The notes beneath the pieces were generated by a model that saw nothing but the letters and a program-made list of their open reading frames with translations, had not been told where the DNA came from and did not search any database. A stretch of 58,921 nt of DNA from a virus: positions 1 through 58,921 of the IMG/VR virus record IMGVR_UViG_3300049793_000053; one strand, written 5' to 3'. Numbering within the stretch: the first letter of the stretch is position 1; every line of letters begins with the position of its first letter. Below are positions 25,323-34,947 of this stretch, piece after piece. A program made the position numbers and the translations under genes.

Positions 25323-26198
25323 GTGACTTTCGACGCCGACGACAGAAGCATTCAGGACTCGGAGATCACCGAGCTGTTTGCGTTCACCTATCCGGGTGGC
25401 GTGATCCGCTACGCGAGCGGCGACATCGACATCGCCGTCGACGCAGACGGCGACACGATCGTCGAGACGTACGTCGCGAACCCGAGCTCGACGGGCCGCA
25501 TCGCGATCGCGCAAATCACCGACAGCGGCGAGCTCGACATCGAGCTCGCGTCCGACGACCCCGTCGCGGTGCTCTACTCGGCGGGGCCGCTCGCCGGCTA
25601 CGGGCCGCCGCTGCGCGCACTCGAGGCGCGCGTGTGGCACTACCAGAAAGTCAGCGGTACGACGCAGCAGCAGTGGCGCGGCTTCGTCGGCGGCCAGTCG
25701 TACAACGAGGGCGTGTGCACGCTGCGCGTGACGTCGGGCACCGACGACGCATTCGCGACCGAGATCCCGTCGGTCGTGTTGCAGCGATCGTGCAACGTGT
25801 TTCTCGGGTCGTCGCGCTGCACCGTCAACCTCACATCGTTTTCGACGCTCACGAGCGTCGCGATCGGCGGCATCGATCCGACCGGGCGCTATATCACCGT
25901 AGCGGCCGGCGGCATCGCGGGACCGTCGCCGTACTACGTACAGGGCACGATCAAGAACATGCTCGACGGCGAGATCCGCGGCGTGTCTCAGCAGAGCGGA
26001 TCCGTGCTGCGGATCAACCTGCCGTTTCGCAACCTGCCCGCACTCGGTGCGATCACGATCGTCGCCGGCTGTAACAAGCTCGTCAACACGTGCCGCGATC
26101 TGTTCGGCAACGTCGCCAACTTCCGCGGGCACCCTCACGCGCAGCTCGCAAATCCTTTCATCGTCGGCGTGCGCAACGTCGGCCGTCGGAGCTCGTAG
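25323..26198 (+). CDS. Tail assembly protein (DUF2163/BR0599-like)
   Basis: A 291-residue protein directly before the tip protein, matching the usual order DUF2163 then host-specificity protein. The C-terminal half carries the BR0599 signature: LQRSCNVFLGSSRCTVNL (residues 158-175), then a GCNKLVNTCRDLFGNVANF block and FRGHPH near residue 272, where Cys residues are typical. Such proteins help form the tail hub. GTG start, seven bases after the preceding stop. Confidence 0.8.
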   Translation: MTFDADDRSIQDSEITELFAFTYPGGVIRYASGDIDIAVDADGDTIVETYVANPSSTGRIAIAQITDSGELDIELASDDPVAVLYSAGPLAGYGPPLRALEARVWHYQKVSGTTQQQWRGFVGGQSYNEGVCTLRVTSGTDDAFATEIPSVVLQRSCNVFLGSSRCTVNLTSFSTLTSVAIGGIDPTGRYITVAAGGIAGPSPYYVQGTIKNMLDGEIRGVSQQSGSVLRINLPFRNLPALGAITIVAGCNKLVNTCRDLFGNVANFRGHPHAQLANPFIVGVRNVGRRSS

Positions 26199-26201
26199 CA
26201 C

Positions 26202-29200
26202 ATGTGGATCACGCTCGGCATTTGGCTCGTGGTGTGGGGTGCGTCGAAGATCTACAACAAGATCAGTCGGCCGCCGCCGAAGCGACCCGACTCGCAACTC
26301 ACGGAGATCGCCGCGAACATTCCGCGCACCGACGAGGGCACGCCGATCCCGATGATCTTCGGGCGCGTGCGCGTCAACCGCCCGCTGCTCGTGTGGTACT
26401 CGCCTCCGCAAAACATCTACTTCGACAACCCGCCGCGCTACCGGTACGGCGTCGACATGGCGTTCGTCGTCGGCATTCCGATGGAGTTTCCGCCGCCGGC
26501 GTTCGATGGCCTCGGGTTTCCGACCTACAACCAAGAGCCGCGGCTGTGGGATGTCTTCGTCGGCGATGACAACTCGGTCGCGACCGGCGGCACCGGCGGC
26601 GGCTCGTGGCTGCCGGCGAGTCACGCCGGCGTGGTTCCGCTCGCGCTCGACCAGGGCGGCGACGGCCTCGGTGGTTGGCTGCGGGGAACGCTCACGTTCT
26701 ACAACGGCCGCGAGCAGCAAGTGATCTCGAATCAGCTCGGCAACTTCACGCTCGATGCGGCGTCGGGCGGCACGTACCTGCACAACGGCAGCGCCGGCGG
26801 CGTCAATGACGTCACGATGATCGCGAGCTCGATGCAGCTCAACGGCGAGGACGGCACCACGATCCCGAACTACCGTGGTCAGATGCTCGTTGCGATCACG
26901 GCCGCGGGGCAGCTCTACAGCGGACTCGATCAGGCGTTCGAGGTCGGCGAGTCGCCGCAGATCTCCGCGCTCGGCTTCGAGGTCGAAAGCTACGGGCCGC
27001 ACCACTACTCGATCCCGGGCTTCAACGGCCTCGGCTTCGAGGCTGATCCCGTCGAGGTCATCCACGACATCATCGTGAGCGATTGGGGAAAGACCGCGTA
27101 TCCGTCGGCGAAGATCGACACCGTATCGTTCCAGGCCGCGAGCGATACGCTGTGCGCCGAGGGCCTCGGCTACTCGCGCGTGCACTACGACACCGAGGAT
27201 GCAAAGCAGGTCATCCAAGGGATCCTGAAACAGATCAATGGCGCGATGTACGAGGAGCCCAAGACGGGCTTGCTCGTGATGAAACTGATCCGTGCCGACT
27301 ACAACCCGCTCGCGATTCTCGCGCTGTCGGGCAACGGCGGCGGAATCGTCGACGTGAAAGACTACGCGTGCGGCGGTTGGCCGGACACCTACAACACGGT
27401 GCACCTCACGTACACGTCGCGCGGCGTCGGCTACCTCACGCGCACGGCCGTCGCCGAGGATCCCGGCAACGGCGATCAAGCGGGCGTCCCGCGGCGCACC
27501 GTGACCGTCGACTACCCGGGCATCTGCACCGAAGCGGCCGCGTCGCTCGTTGCCGGCCGCGAGCTCGGCGTCGTCTCGCGGCCGCTCGCGAAGTGCACGC
27601 TCGTTTGCGATCGCCGCGCGTCGGATGTTCGACCGGGCGACGTCGTCTCGGTGACGTGGGCGAAGGAGCGGATCGTCGCGATGGACATGCGCGTGATGAA
27701 CGTCGATCGCGGCACGGTGTTCGATGGTGCGATCGAGCTCGACGTGATGCAGGATGTTTTCGACGGCCAGATCATCGGACAGGATCCCGCGGACGTCGAG
27801 CCGATCTTTCCGTCGCCGGGGCCGATCACGACGCGACTCGTGACCGAGTCACCGTTCGGGCTCACGATCCTCGCGCTCGCGAGTGGTGTCGTCGGCGGCA
27901 CCGGCACGACGCAACGGATCCTTGCGATGACGTCGGACGAAAACAGTTTCGGCGAGGTCGGGCTCACGCCGCTTTGGTGGTTCGAGCAAACCGTGTGGCG
28001 CGACGCTCCGGCGATCTTTCAATTCTACGCCACCGACGTCAAGCAGCAGTCGTATCAGCCGGGACCGAAGGGCACGTTGACGATCGCCTACCCGCGCACG
28101 TTGATGCCGTACGACACGCTCACCGGAGTCACGATCCGTCTCGACGCCGGCACGATGCCGGGGCCGTTGCCGTGGGCGACGATCAGCACGACCGCACAGA
28201 ACCTCATCATGATCGACGGCGAGATCATGGGGTTCGAGTCGGCGACGCCGCTCGGCGGCGGCCTCTACAACCTCGTCAACGTCTCGCGCGGTTTGCTCGA
28301 CACCGCCGAGGACGATCACGCTGTCGGCGCGACGGTGTGGTTTCCGGTGACGACTGACGTCGGCGGCCGCTCGTGGTCGTTCCCGAATGCGAGCGCGGTC
28401 GTCGCCAACTGCCAGGCGATCCCGCACGCGCATTGGCGGATCGGATCTGGCGAGGAGCCTGTCGACGTTCTCACGATCCGCAACCGGCACTTTCTGCCGC
28501 TGCGGCCGCAGGGCATGTGGTGCCAGGTCAAGGAGGCGAACGTCGACGGCACCGGCACGATCAAGAGCGGATCTGCGGCGCCGAACTACGTCGAGCTCTC
28601 CGTGCTCGATGGCGGCGTCGACGCGCTCGCGTTCCGTCGCGATCGGTTGCAGTGGTCGATCGCGCGCGGCGACACGGCCGACCAACCGAACAGCGAGAGC
28701 GGCGCGACGTACGTCGCTCGCGCGACGAAGGTCGGCGGCTCGTCGGGCGCGCACGACGTCACGCTCGCCACGCTCGCCGACGCCGCGATCGTTGGCGGTC
28801 ACGCGTTCGGACTCGGCGGCGGCGGCCACGGCCTGATCGATCTCAATCTCCAAACGCAGCGCACGATCGTCGCCGGCGATCAGTCCGTCGGCGCCGGAAC
28901 GTTCAACGTCGGCACGGTCATGACGTCGTGGCAGCGCGCGCGCGTGCGCGTCGTCGCGCCGCGTTGGCGGAACCTCCTCACCGATCCGCGGTTCGTGTAC
29001 GGTTTCCCCGGACCGCTCACGAACGGATGGCAAGACTTCGGCGCCGGCGGCGGCGTGCCGACGCTCGCGTCGGGGGCGTTCTCGATCCGACGCACCGCCG
29101 GCGGCAAGTACATGACGTCCGTGGGGGCGGGCAAGCCGGGCGCGTACAAGTCGACGTCGGACGTCTCCGGCTACTTGCCGCGCGGCATGCGTGCGCTCGC

Positions 29201-31889
29201 GATCTGGTACGCGCGAAACAACGTGTCGACGCTCGACAACTGTCGGATCGATGTCGACGCGCTCGACATCGCCGGCGCGTCTGTTAACAACGTCAACGGA
29301 ACAATCGTTCCGGGCGCGACGACGTGGGGTCGCAACTCGATCGACACGCCGGTGTTGCCGGCGAGCACCGCGAGCATGCGCGTCGCGTTCACGGTCAACG
29401 ACGTCGGCGGCGGCGGCTCGGCGAACCCGGACGCCGCGGTGTCCGACGTCGAGCTCATCGTCGGACAGTTCAACTACGACGTGCTCACCAATGGCAGCTT
29501 CGAGACGGGCGGCGGATCCACGACCGGCTGGACCGTCGACGCCGGCGGCTTCACGATCGCGACGGCGATCGCCGCACCGAGCTCGCACTACATCCAGGGT
29601 GCCGCGAACGCGTCGAACGTGATCCACGAAGATCGCGCTATCCCCGCCGGCTACGGCTTCGGCGGCTACGTGCTGCGCGCGTGGCGGGCACAGACGCTCG
29701 CGAACGACACCGGAAATCTCGAGCTGCTGATCCTCGACGCCGGCGGCGCAACGATCGCGTCGACGTCGACGGGCCTCGTCGCACAAACCACGCTGAACGA
29801 GTGGCTGCCGGTGCGGCTCGCGATCGAGCTGCCGGACGACGGCACCGCCGTCACCGCGCGCATTCGTTGGACGGCAAACCGCGCGCTCGGCGCCGGTATC
29901 GCGTCGGCATGCCTCGACGAGTGCGTGCTGTCCGAGCACAACCAACTCGACTCGACGTTCGTACAAGACGCGCTATTCAGCTCGCCGCGGTTGCAGTCGA
30001 TGCCGACGACGTGGCAACAAGCGCACCTTGCGTGGCCGACGCTGCCGCGGTGCGACGTGTTCGACGGCAACGCGTTGACGCCGGGCGCCGGGATCCTCGG
30101 CTACGGCTTCGAGTGGTCGGACGGTTCGAGCTCGCGACCGAGCGCAAAGCAAACGGGGCAGTTCGGTGGCGGCGTGTCGAGCGTCAACGCGTACGGCTTC
30201 ACGCGGCAGACCGGACCGACGGCGCTGCACATCCGATCGACGAACAGCGCGTCACGCTACGCACGGTTCGGGCGCGCGCGCGGATTGCGGCAAGGCTTCA
30301 CGATCGCCGTGATCTACTCCGTCGACGAGGCGGGATTCGCGGCGGCGTGCGGGCTCGTCGGGCGCATGTCGGCCACGCGTGGATGGGGACTATCACTCAA
30401 CGCCGCCGGACAGCCGACGGCGAAACTGCGCGGCGATCTCGGCTCGGTGTTCGTCACGAACGCCACGCCGGCGCAGGGCGGGGGTAATCACTACGCTGCA
30501 ATCACGTGGGATCCCGTGACGGATCTGCTGCGCGTTGACAGCGAGAACGGCAGCAACTCGATCAGCACTGCGGCGATCGGCGAATTCTACACCGAGGATC
30601 TCGACGCCGTGTTCCGCATCGCCCGCGACGAGTCGGCGTCGGCCACGCTGCCGGGCATGATCTCTCGCGTGTTCCGATTCCGGTACCCGCTCACGACGTC
30701 GCAGTCGTTCACGCTGTTCGCGAACAACTACGCCGGCGATCCGACCGGGTTGATCGATACGCAAACGCGCACCGCGCCGGTGTGGTGCCCGCAACCGCCG
30801 GACGCCGCCGGCGAGACGCTCGCGCTGCTCGAGCCGGCGGCGATCGCGCTCGGGTGGTCGGCCGCGAATGCGGCGAACGTCGACGCGGATACTGGCTACG
30901 GCCACGGCCTCACGACGAGCGCGCGCGCGATCAACCTCGCGCCGAGCTTCGTGTGCACGAACGCGACGTACTGGGATCGCGTGAGCGCGGCGAGCGCGCT
31001 GCAACAGGCGATCGTCGACGCGACCGGACAGGCGAAGGGCATCGGGATCACGGCCGCCGGCGTGGCGACCGGGATCAAGATGCAGGCGATCCCGTTGACG
31101 GCGACGGCGACCGTCAAGATCATCCTGTACGTCAAGGGTTCGGCCGGAACCGCGTTGAACGCGACGCTGCGCAACTCGGCCGGCGTACTCAAGCAAACGA
31201 TCGCGATGGCCGCGTTGACGACCGGCTGGCAACGCCGCGTCGTCGACTTCACGACGTGGGACGGCTCGACGGCTAACGGGATCATTTCGATGGAGATCGG
31301 AACCGTCGGATCGGTCTACGTCACGCATGCGTTTTACGTGCAGCAAGGACCGACCAGCGCGCCGGCGCTGTGGCATCGCGATGCCGCCGGTGACACGGGC
31401 GTCGCGTCGTCCTACCAGATGGTTCCGACGGTGCCGGCGCAGTTCAACACCGAGGGCGAGATCATCGTCGAGGGCTGCGGCCTCGCGACGACGCCGGGGA
31501 CGCTCGGCGTGCTTGCGTCGGTCGACAACTCGGCCGACAACAAGAACCGTCGCGAGCTCGTGATCGACGGCGCGGGGCAGACCGTCGCGCACCACTGGGA
31601 TGCGGTCACGCCGACGGACGTGACGTCGACGGCCGGCGCCCACAATAACGCGGCGTACTTCCAAGTGCGATCGCGATGGCGCCGCGCGAAGTTGCTCGAC
31701 AGCGCGGTCAACCCCTACGCCGGCGTGATCTCGCCGACGGCTGCGGTGTACGGGCGCACGGCGGCGTGGACGCCGAGCAATGTCGCCGCGAACCGACTGA
31801 ACATCGGAACCGGACAGGCAAGCTCGCTGCCCTACAATGGGCATCTCCGTCGGATCAAGATCGCTACCTGTGAGGCAAAGTTGCCGTAA
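26202..31889 (+). CDS. Tail tip / host specificity protein with carbohydrate-binding-like domains
   Basis: A 1895-residue protein. Residues 1-20 are hydrophobic (WITLGIWLVVWGASKIY). Residues ~35-65 (EGTPIPMIFGRVRVNRPLLVW) and the region to ~560 resemble the Phage-tail_3/gpJ-like hub. Beyond ~970 the sequence is beta-rich: NGSFETGGGSTTGW introduces a CBM-like domain, a LamG-like domain lies near 1350-1510, and another jelly-roll is at the C-terminus. These distal domains probably bind host surface glycans. It is the last gene before the membrane block. Confidence 0.85.
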   Translation: MWITLGIWLVVWGASKIYNKISRPPPKRPDSQLTEIAANIPRTDEGTPIPMIFGRVRVNRPLLVWYSPPQNIYFDNPPRYRYGVDMAFVVGIPMEFPPPAFDGLGFPTYNQEPRLWDVFVGDDNSVATGGTGGGSWLPASHAGVVPLALDQGGDGLGGWLRGTLTFYNGREQQVISNQLGNFTLDAASGGTYLHNGSAGGVNDVTMIASSMQLNGEDGTTIPNYRGQMLVAITAAGQLYSGLDQAFEVGESPQISALGFEVESYGPHHYSIPGFNGLGFEADPVEVIHDIIVSDWGKTAYPSAKIDTVSFQAASDTLCAEGLGYSRVHYDTEDAKQVIQGILKQINGAMYEEPKTGLLVMKLIRADYNPLAILALSGNGGGIVDVKDYACGGWPDTYNTVHLTYTSRGVGYLTRTAVAEDPGNGDQAGVPRRTVTVDYPGICTEAAASLVAGRELGVVSRPLAKCTLVCDRRASDVRPGDVVSVTWAKERIVAMDMRVMNVDRGTVFDGAIELDVMQDVFDGQIIGQDPADVEPIFPSPGPITTRLVTESPFGLTILALASGVVGGTGTTQRILAMTSDENSFGEVGLTPLWWFEQTVWRDAPAIFQFYATDVKQQSYQPGPKGTLTIAYPRTLMPYDTLTGVTIRLDAGTMPGPLPWATISTTAQNLIMIDGEIMGFESATPLGGGLYNLVNVSRGLLDTAEDDHAVGATVWFPVTTDVGGRSWSFPNASAVVANCQAIPHAHWRIGSGEEPVDVLTIRNRHFLPLRPQGMWCQVKEANVDGTGTIKSGSAAPNYVELSVLDGGVDALAFRRDRLQWSIARGDTADQPNSESGATYVARATKVGGSSGAHDVTLATLADAAIVGGHAFGLGGGGHGLIDLNLQTQRTIVAGDQSVGAGTFNVGTVMTSWQRARVRVVAPRWRNLLTDPRFVYGFPGPLTNGWQDFGAGGGVPTLASGAFSIRRTAGGKYMTSVGAGKPGAYKSTSDVSGYLPRGMRALAIWYARNNVSTLDNCRIDVDALDIAGASVNNVNGTIVPGATTWGRNSIDTPVLPASTASMRVAFTVNDVGGGGSANPDAAVSDVELIVGQFNYDVLTNGSFETGGGSTTGWTVDAGGFTIATAIAAPSSHYIQGAANASNVIHEDRAIPAGYGFGGYVLRAWRAQTLANDTGNLELLILDAGGATIASTSTGLVAQTTLNEWLPVRLAIELPDDGTAVTARIRWTANRALGAGIASACLDECVLSEHNQLDSTFVQDALFSSPRLQSMPTTWQQAHLAWPTLPRCDVFDGNALTPGAGILGYGFEWSDGSSSRPSAKQTGQFGGGVSSVNAYGFTRQTGPTALHIRSTNSASRYARFGRARGLRQGFTIAVIYSVDEAGFAAACGLVGRMSATRGWGLSLNAAGQPTAKLRGDLGSVFVTNATPAQGGGNHYAAITWDPVTDLLRVDSENGSNSISTAAIGEFYTEDLDAVFRIARDESASATLPGMISRVFRFRYPLTTSQSFTLFANNYAGDPTGLIDTQTRTAPVWCPQPPDAAGETLALLEPAAIALGWSAANAANVDADTGYGHGLTTSARAINLAPSFVCTNATYWDRVSAASALQQAIVDATGQAKGIGITAAGVATGIKMQAIPLTATATVKIILYVKGSAGTALNATLRNSAGVLKQTIAMAALTTGWQRRVVDFTTWDGSTANGIISMEIGTVGSVYVTHAFYVQQGPTSAPALWHRDAAGDTGVASSYQMVPTVPAQFNTEGEIIVEGCGLATTPGTLGVLASVDNSADNKNRRELVIDGAGQTVAHHWDAVTPTDVTSTAGAHNNAAYFQVRSRWRRAKLLDSAVNPYAGVISPTAAVYGRTAAWTPSNVAANRLNIGTGQASSLPYNGHLRRIKIATCEAKLP

Positions 31890-31910
31890 TCGTAGCGGCC
31901 GGGCTAGCCT
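31881..31910 (+). promoter_or_regulatory. Candidate promoter for the membrane/lysis block
   Basis: TTGCCG (31881-31886), an 18-base spacer and TAGCCT (31905-31910), then ten bases to the GTG at 31921. The -35 lies over the last codons of the tip gene. Confidence 0.45.
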
Positions 31911-31920
31911 GGCAAAAGCC

Positions 31921-32496
31921 GTGGCTGATGATCCCGATGACAACCCGCCGCCGCGCCGGCGTCTCCAAACGTCGACGGATCGCGACGCCGCCGGGCTCGC
32001 GCGGATTCGTCGTGATCGCGAGCTCGAGCGGCTCGCGAAGTCGCGCGATCGGAAGTCGACCGACCTCCGCGGCGTGCCGGCTGTGCCGCGTGCGATCCAC
32101 GATCCCGACACCGGCCGCACCACGCGGATCGAACAAGATCCGGATCTGAACATCCTCTATGTGCGCAGCGAGCACAATCGCGCGCTGATCGCGCAGCAGA
32201 ACCGCGAGACGAAGGATGCGATCCTCGAAGTCGCCGGCGAGCGGCCGCCCGAGGAGCGTTTCGCCAAGGTCGAAAAGGGCGTCAAAATTGCACACTGGAT
32301 CATCACGGCGATCGCGGTGCCGGCGATCTCGGCGACGCTGCTCGTCGGCAAGTACATCGTCACGAAGGCACGCGAGGACGAGCGCGCGCTGATCCAGCGC
32401 GAGGCCGACCGTGCGCAGATCGCAGCGAACACGCGACGGATCAACGAGCTCGAGGCCGAGCTCGCGAAACTCACTGCACCGAAAGTCACCCCATGA
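31921..32496 (+). CDS. Membrane protein with C-terminal coiled coil (191 aa), holin/spanin-like
   Basis: A 191-residue protein. A charged N-terminal cytoplasmic part (residues 1-115) leads to one transmembrane helix (IAHWIITAIAVPAISATLLVG, about 122-142) and a C-terminal charged helix (READRAQIAANTRRINELEAEL) that should form a coiled coil. One-helix plus coiled-coil proteins downstream of tail genes often serve in lysis (inner-membrane spanin or holin-like), but topology is not decisive. GTG 31921 was chosen because upstream codons lie against the promoter. Confidence 0.55.
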   Translation: MADDPDDNPPPRRRLQTSTDRDAAGLARIRRDRELERLAKSRDRKSTDLRGVPAVPRAIHDPDTGRTTRIEQDPDLNILYVRSEHNRALIAQQNRETKDAILEVAGERPPEERFAKVEKGVKIAHWIITAIAVPAISATLLVGKYIVTKAREDERALIQREADRAQIAANTRRINELEAELAKLTAPKVTP

Positions 32497-33485
32497 ACAA
32501 GCATCTGCGATCGATCCTCCTCGTTCTGTCCGTCGTCCTCGCCGGCACCGCCGGTGCTTTCGCAATCGAGCGCGTCGCGCTCGCGCAGGCCGCGGGCTCC
32601 GGCGTCGTCGACGCCGGCGGCAACGACGTCGCTCCTCGAGGTGCGTCGCCGGCGGGATCGGGTTCGGCCGCCGTCGTTCCTGCAGCTGCGTCGCCGATCG
32701 ATCCGCAGGCACCGGGCGCGCCGCACGTGACCTCGACGGATCCCGCGATCGATCCGGTGTCCGAGCTCGGGCTCCTCGTGCAGTTTGCCCGCACCGGCGA
32801 GGGTCGGCTCGCGCTCGGGGCCGGCCTCGTCCTGTTCGTGTGGGCGCTGCGCGCGTTGCTCAAGCCGCGGATCGCATGGTTCGGTACACCGGCCGGCGGC
32901 TACTTGCTCGGCTTCGGATCGGCCGCGATCTTCTACGTCGGTGGCGCGATGCTCGGCGGCGTGGCTGTGACATTCAACCTCGCGTGCGACGCCGTCGTCG
33001 CAGCGTTCGCGGCATCCGGCAAGTGGGAAGCGCTGCGCGACGTGCTCGCCAAGATGGGCCGGCTGCCCCCGACGTTCAAAGCGGCCGGCGCGTCGCTCGT
33101 CGTCGCGATCACCGGAGTCGCGCTCGTGGTCACCGCGGTCGGCGGCTGCAAGACGGCGAGCGGCGTCGCCGGCGCCGGCGGCCACGCCCTGATCGACTGC
33201 GGCAAGGCCGACCCCGCGATCCTCGCCGACGCGTTGTCAGACCTTGCATCGCTGCTCGCCGGGCAGTCGCCGGACTGGAACGCGATCGAGCAGCAAGCCG
33301 AGCTCCATGGTGAGAAGATCGGCGGCTGTGCGATCGCCGAGCTCGTGCAACGGTACCTTGCCCCAGAGCCCGGCCGGTCCGCGCCGGCGCCGGAGTCCGG
33401 TCGCGCGGCTAGCGCTGCGCTGGAACGCTTCCGCGCCTCTGTGGCGCACGGAGCGACCTTCCGCGTCGGCGGCTCGGACCTGTGA
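32493..33485 (+). CDS. Multi-pass membrane protein with internal lipobox (330 aa)
   Basis: The ATG overlaps the previous stop. Residues 1-32 look like a secretory signal (SILLVLSVVLAGTAGAFA). Residues ~106-165 contain two hydrophobic helices (LALGAGLVLFVWALRALL; YLLGFGSAAIFYVGGAMLGG). A third segment (ASLVVAITGVALVVTAVGGC, 200-219) has the exact form of a lipoprotein signal peptide and follows an internal ATG at 33054. Holin and outer-membrane spanin roles are both possible. It lies in a probable lysis block before a cysteine peptidase. Confidence 0.6.
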   Translation: MNKHLRSILLVLSVVLAGTAGAFAIERVALAQAAGSGVVDAGGNDVAPRGASPAGSGSAAVVPAAASPIDPQAPGAPHVTSTDPAIDPVSELGLLVQFARTGEGRLALGAGLVLFVWALRALLKPRIAWFGTPAGGYLLGFGSAAIFYVGGAMLGGVAVTFNLACDAVVAAFAASGKWEALRDVLAKMGRLPPTFKAAGASLVVAITGVALVVTAVGGCKTASGVAGAGGHALIDCGKADPAILADALSDLASLLAGQSPDWNAIEQQAELHGEKIGGCAIAELVQRYLAPEPGRSAPAPESGRAASAALERFRASVAHGATFRVGGSDL

Positions 33486-34246
33486 CCGCTCGTTGCCTAG
33501 GGCGCACGCCATCGCGTAGGGACAGCCGTACCCTACGCCTCGCGTCCTACCTCGCGGCCGAGCTGCCGACGCCCCCGCCGGCGCGCAATTGGGGGGCCGG
33601 GGTCGCGTTCGGGATGTACCGCAACGACCGGATCGGATGCTGCGCAGTCGCGGCACCGGCGAACATGATGCGGGCGTGGGCGCATGCACACGCCGCGATG
33701 GCCGATCGCCCGGTGCCCACCGACAACGCGATCGAAGCCGCCTACCGCGCGGTGTCGGGCTACACGCCGGCCGATCCGTCGACGGACGTCGGATGCCAAA
33801 TGATCGACGTGCTCAAGCTGTGGCGAGGGCAGGGTATCGCCGGCGATCAGATCGGCGCCTACGCGGCCGTCGAGCCGGCGAACCGGAACCACGTCGCGAT
33901 CGCCGTGAACCTGTTCGGCTCGTGCTACGTCGGTGCGGATCTGCCGCTCGCGTCGCGCGACGTGCCGGACGCGGGCGTGTGGGACGTCGCGCCGATCGGC
34001 CGCGGACATCAGTCCGAGTGGCTCGGCGGGTCGTGGGGCGGGCACGCGATGGCGGTCGTCGGCTACGACCGCACGCACGTTCATCTCGCGACGTGGGGCC
34101 GCGTGCAGCTCGCGACGTGGGAGTGGTTCCGCGCCTACGTCTCCGAGGCATGGGCCGTGATCGATCCGCTGTGGATCGCCGACGACCGTTACACGCCGAG
34201 CGGCTTCGACCTCGTCACGCTCGCGGCCGACCTCGCGCGGCTCTAG
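33482..34246 (+). CDS. Papain-fold cysteine peptidase-like protein
   Basis: A 254-residue protein with the core of a papain/C39-like cysteine peptidase: NDRIGCCAVAAPANMM (catalytic Cys near 53-54), TDVGCQMIDVLKLWRGQGI, and GGHAMAVVGYD with the catalytic His at 188, followed by ATWG. It may be the endolysin or a virion-associated wall-degrading enzyme, since it sits after membrane proteins. No signal peptide is present. The GTG overlaps the previous stop, and its TAG overlaps the stop of the opposing gene within CTAG. Confidence 0.65.
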   Translation: MTARCLGRTPSRRDSRTLRLASYLAAELPTPPPARNWGAGVAFGMYRNDRIGCCAVAAPANMMRAWAHAHAAMADRPVPTDNAIEAAYRAVSGYTPADPSTDVGCQMIDVLKLWRGQGIAGDQIGAYAAVEPANRNHVAIAVNLFGSCYVGADLPLASRDVPDAGVWDVAPIGRGHQSEWLGGSWGGHAMAVVGYDRTHVHLATWGRVQLATWEWFRAYVSEAWAVIDPLWIADDRYTPSGFDLVTLAADLARL

Positions 34247-34851
34247 TCGTCGTATCCGTCGCCGCGCGATCGAGCTCGCAGTCGCGCGATCAGGTCGAGG
34301 TTGACACCGTCGACGAGCGCCTTGTACCCCTCGTCCTGTTCGTCAACTTCGCCGTTCTCGACGTCGCGCGGGATGCCGAATTTTAGTTTGAGCAAGCCGC
34401 GCGTTTCGATCTGCCGAATCCGCTCGCGCGTTAGGTTCATCACTTCGCCGACGTCCTCGAGTGTGATGCCGCCGCGCTCGGCGATGTCGAGCGCGCAGCT
34501 GTTGCGCATGTCGTAGACCTCGACGTCGGGAAAGTTGATCTTGATCGATCCCGTCGACGGGTTCACGTCGAGGTACAAGTGATGCTTGCAGGACACGAAC
34601 GGGCACGGCCGCATCGTCGGATCGCGGCAGTCGTCGCGCGTCACCGGGCGCTCGACATCGTGCGGGTAGTCGCGGGATCCGTCTCCGATCAGGCGTTGAC
34701 GCGTCGCGACCGGCGTGCCGCGCAGATGGATGGTTTGTCCGCGCGGCCGTGTCCGACGCTTGCGCCATCGCTTGCGCGACGGTGCGGTCGTGCTCGACGA
34801 CTTACCAGGGGTCGGCGACGCGGCGCTGAACACGTCGCTTGTTCGATCCAT
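34243..34851 (-). CDS. Sigma-70 region 4-like DNA-binding regulator
   Basis: A 202-residue protein at the end of the leftward block. A basic disordered N-terminus (1-75) is followed by CPFVSCKHHLYLDVNP, then a sigma region-4.2-type helix-turn-helix (GGITLEDVGEVMNLTRERIR, 127-146, followed by QIETRGLLKL). Region 4 binds -35 elements, but regions 2 and 3 are missing, so it is more likely a regulator than a full sigma factor. Its start codon is enclosed in a perfect palindrome, suggesting autoregulation. I associate this Cys-plus-HTH layout with myxobacterial proteins. Confidence 0.75.
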   Translation of the reverse strand: MDRTSDVFSAASPTPGKSSSTTAPSRKRWRKRRTRPRGQTIHLRGTPVATRQRLIGDGSRDYPHDVERPVTRDDCRDPTMRPCPFVSCKHHLYLDVNPSTGSIKINFPDVEVYDMRNSCALDIAERGGITLEDVGEVMNLTRERIRQIETRGLLKLKFGIPRDVENGEVDEQDEGYKALVDGVNLDLIARLRARSRGDGYDD

Positions 34852-34860
34852 TATCGAACA
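34840..34860. promoter_or_regulatory. Palindromic operator over a regulator start codon
   Basis: TGTTCGAT and ATCGAACA are perfect 8-base arms around CCATT, which contains the start codon of the sigma-like regulator. A dimeric DNA-binding protein at this site would block translation or transcription start, most simply the encoded regulator itself. Confidence 0.55.
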
Positions 34861-34888
34861 CGGTAGCGCAGCACACTCCCGACTACAA
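34860..34888 (-). promoter_or_regulatory. Promoter of the sigma-like regulator
   Basis: Read leftward: TTGTAG (34888-34883), 17-base spacer, TACCGT (34865-34860), then eight bases to the ATG. The palindromic site overlaps the transcription start. Confidence 0.5.
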
Positions 34889-34947
34889 CGGGCGTCGTCA
34901 ACCGCCGGCGGTCGGCGACGCCGTCGCGCGGCCGCTGGCGACGCCGA

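Noticed and set aside
29284-29302. GTTAACAACGTCAACG in the tail tip gene
   Set aside because: Explained by the codons VNNVN in a Gly/Asn-rich region; no promoter.
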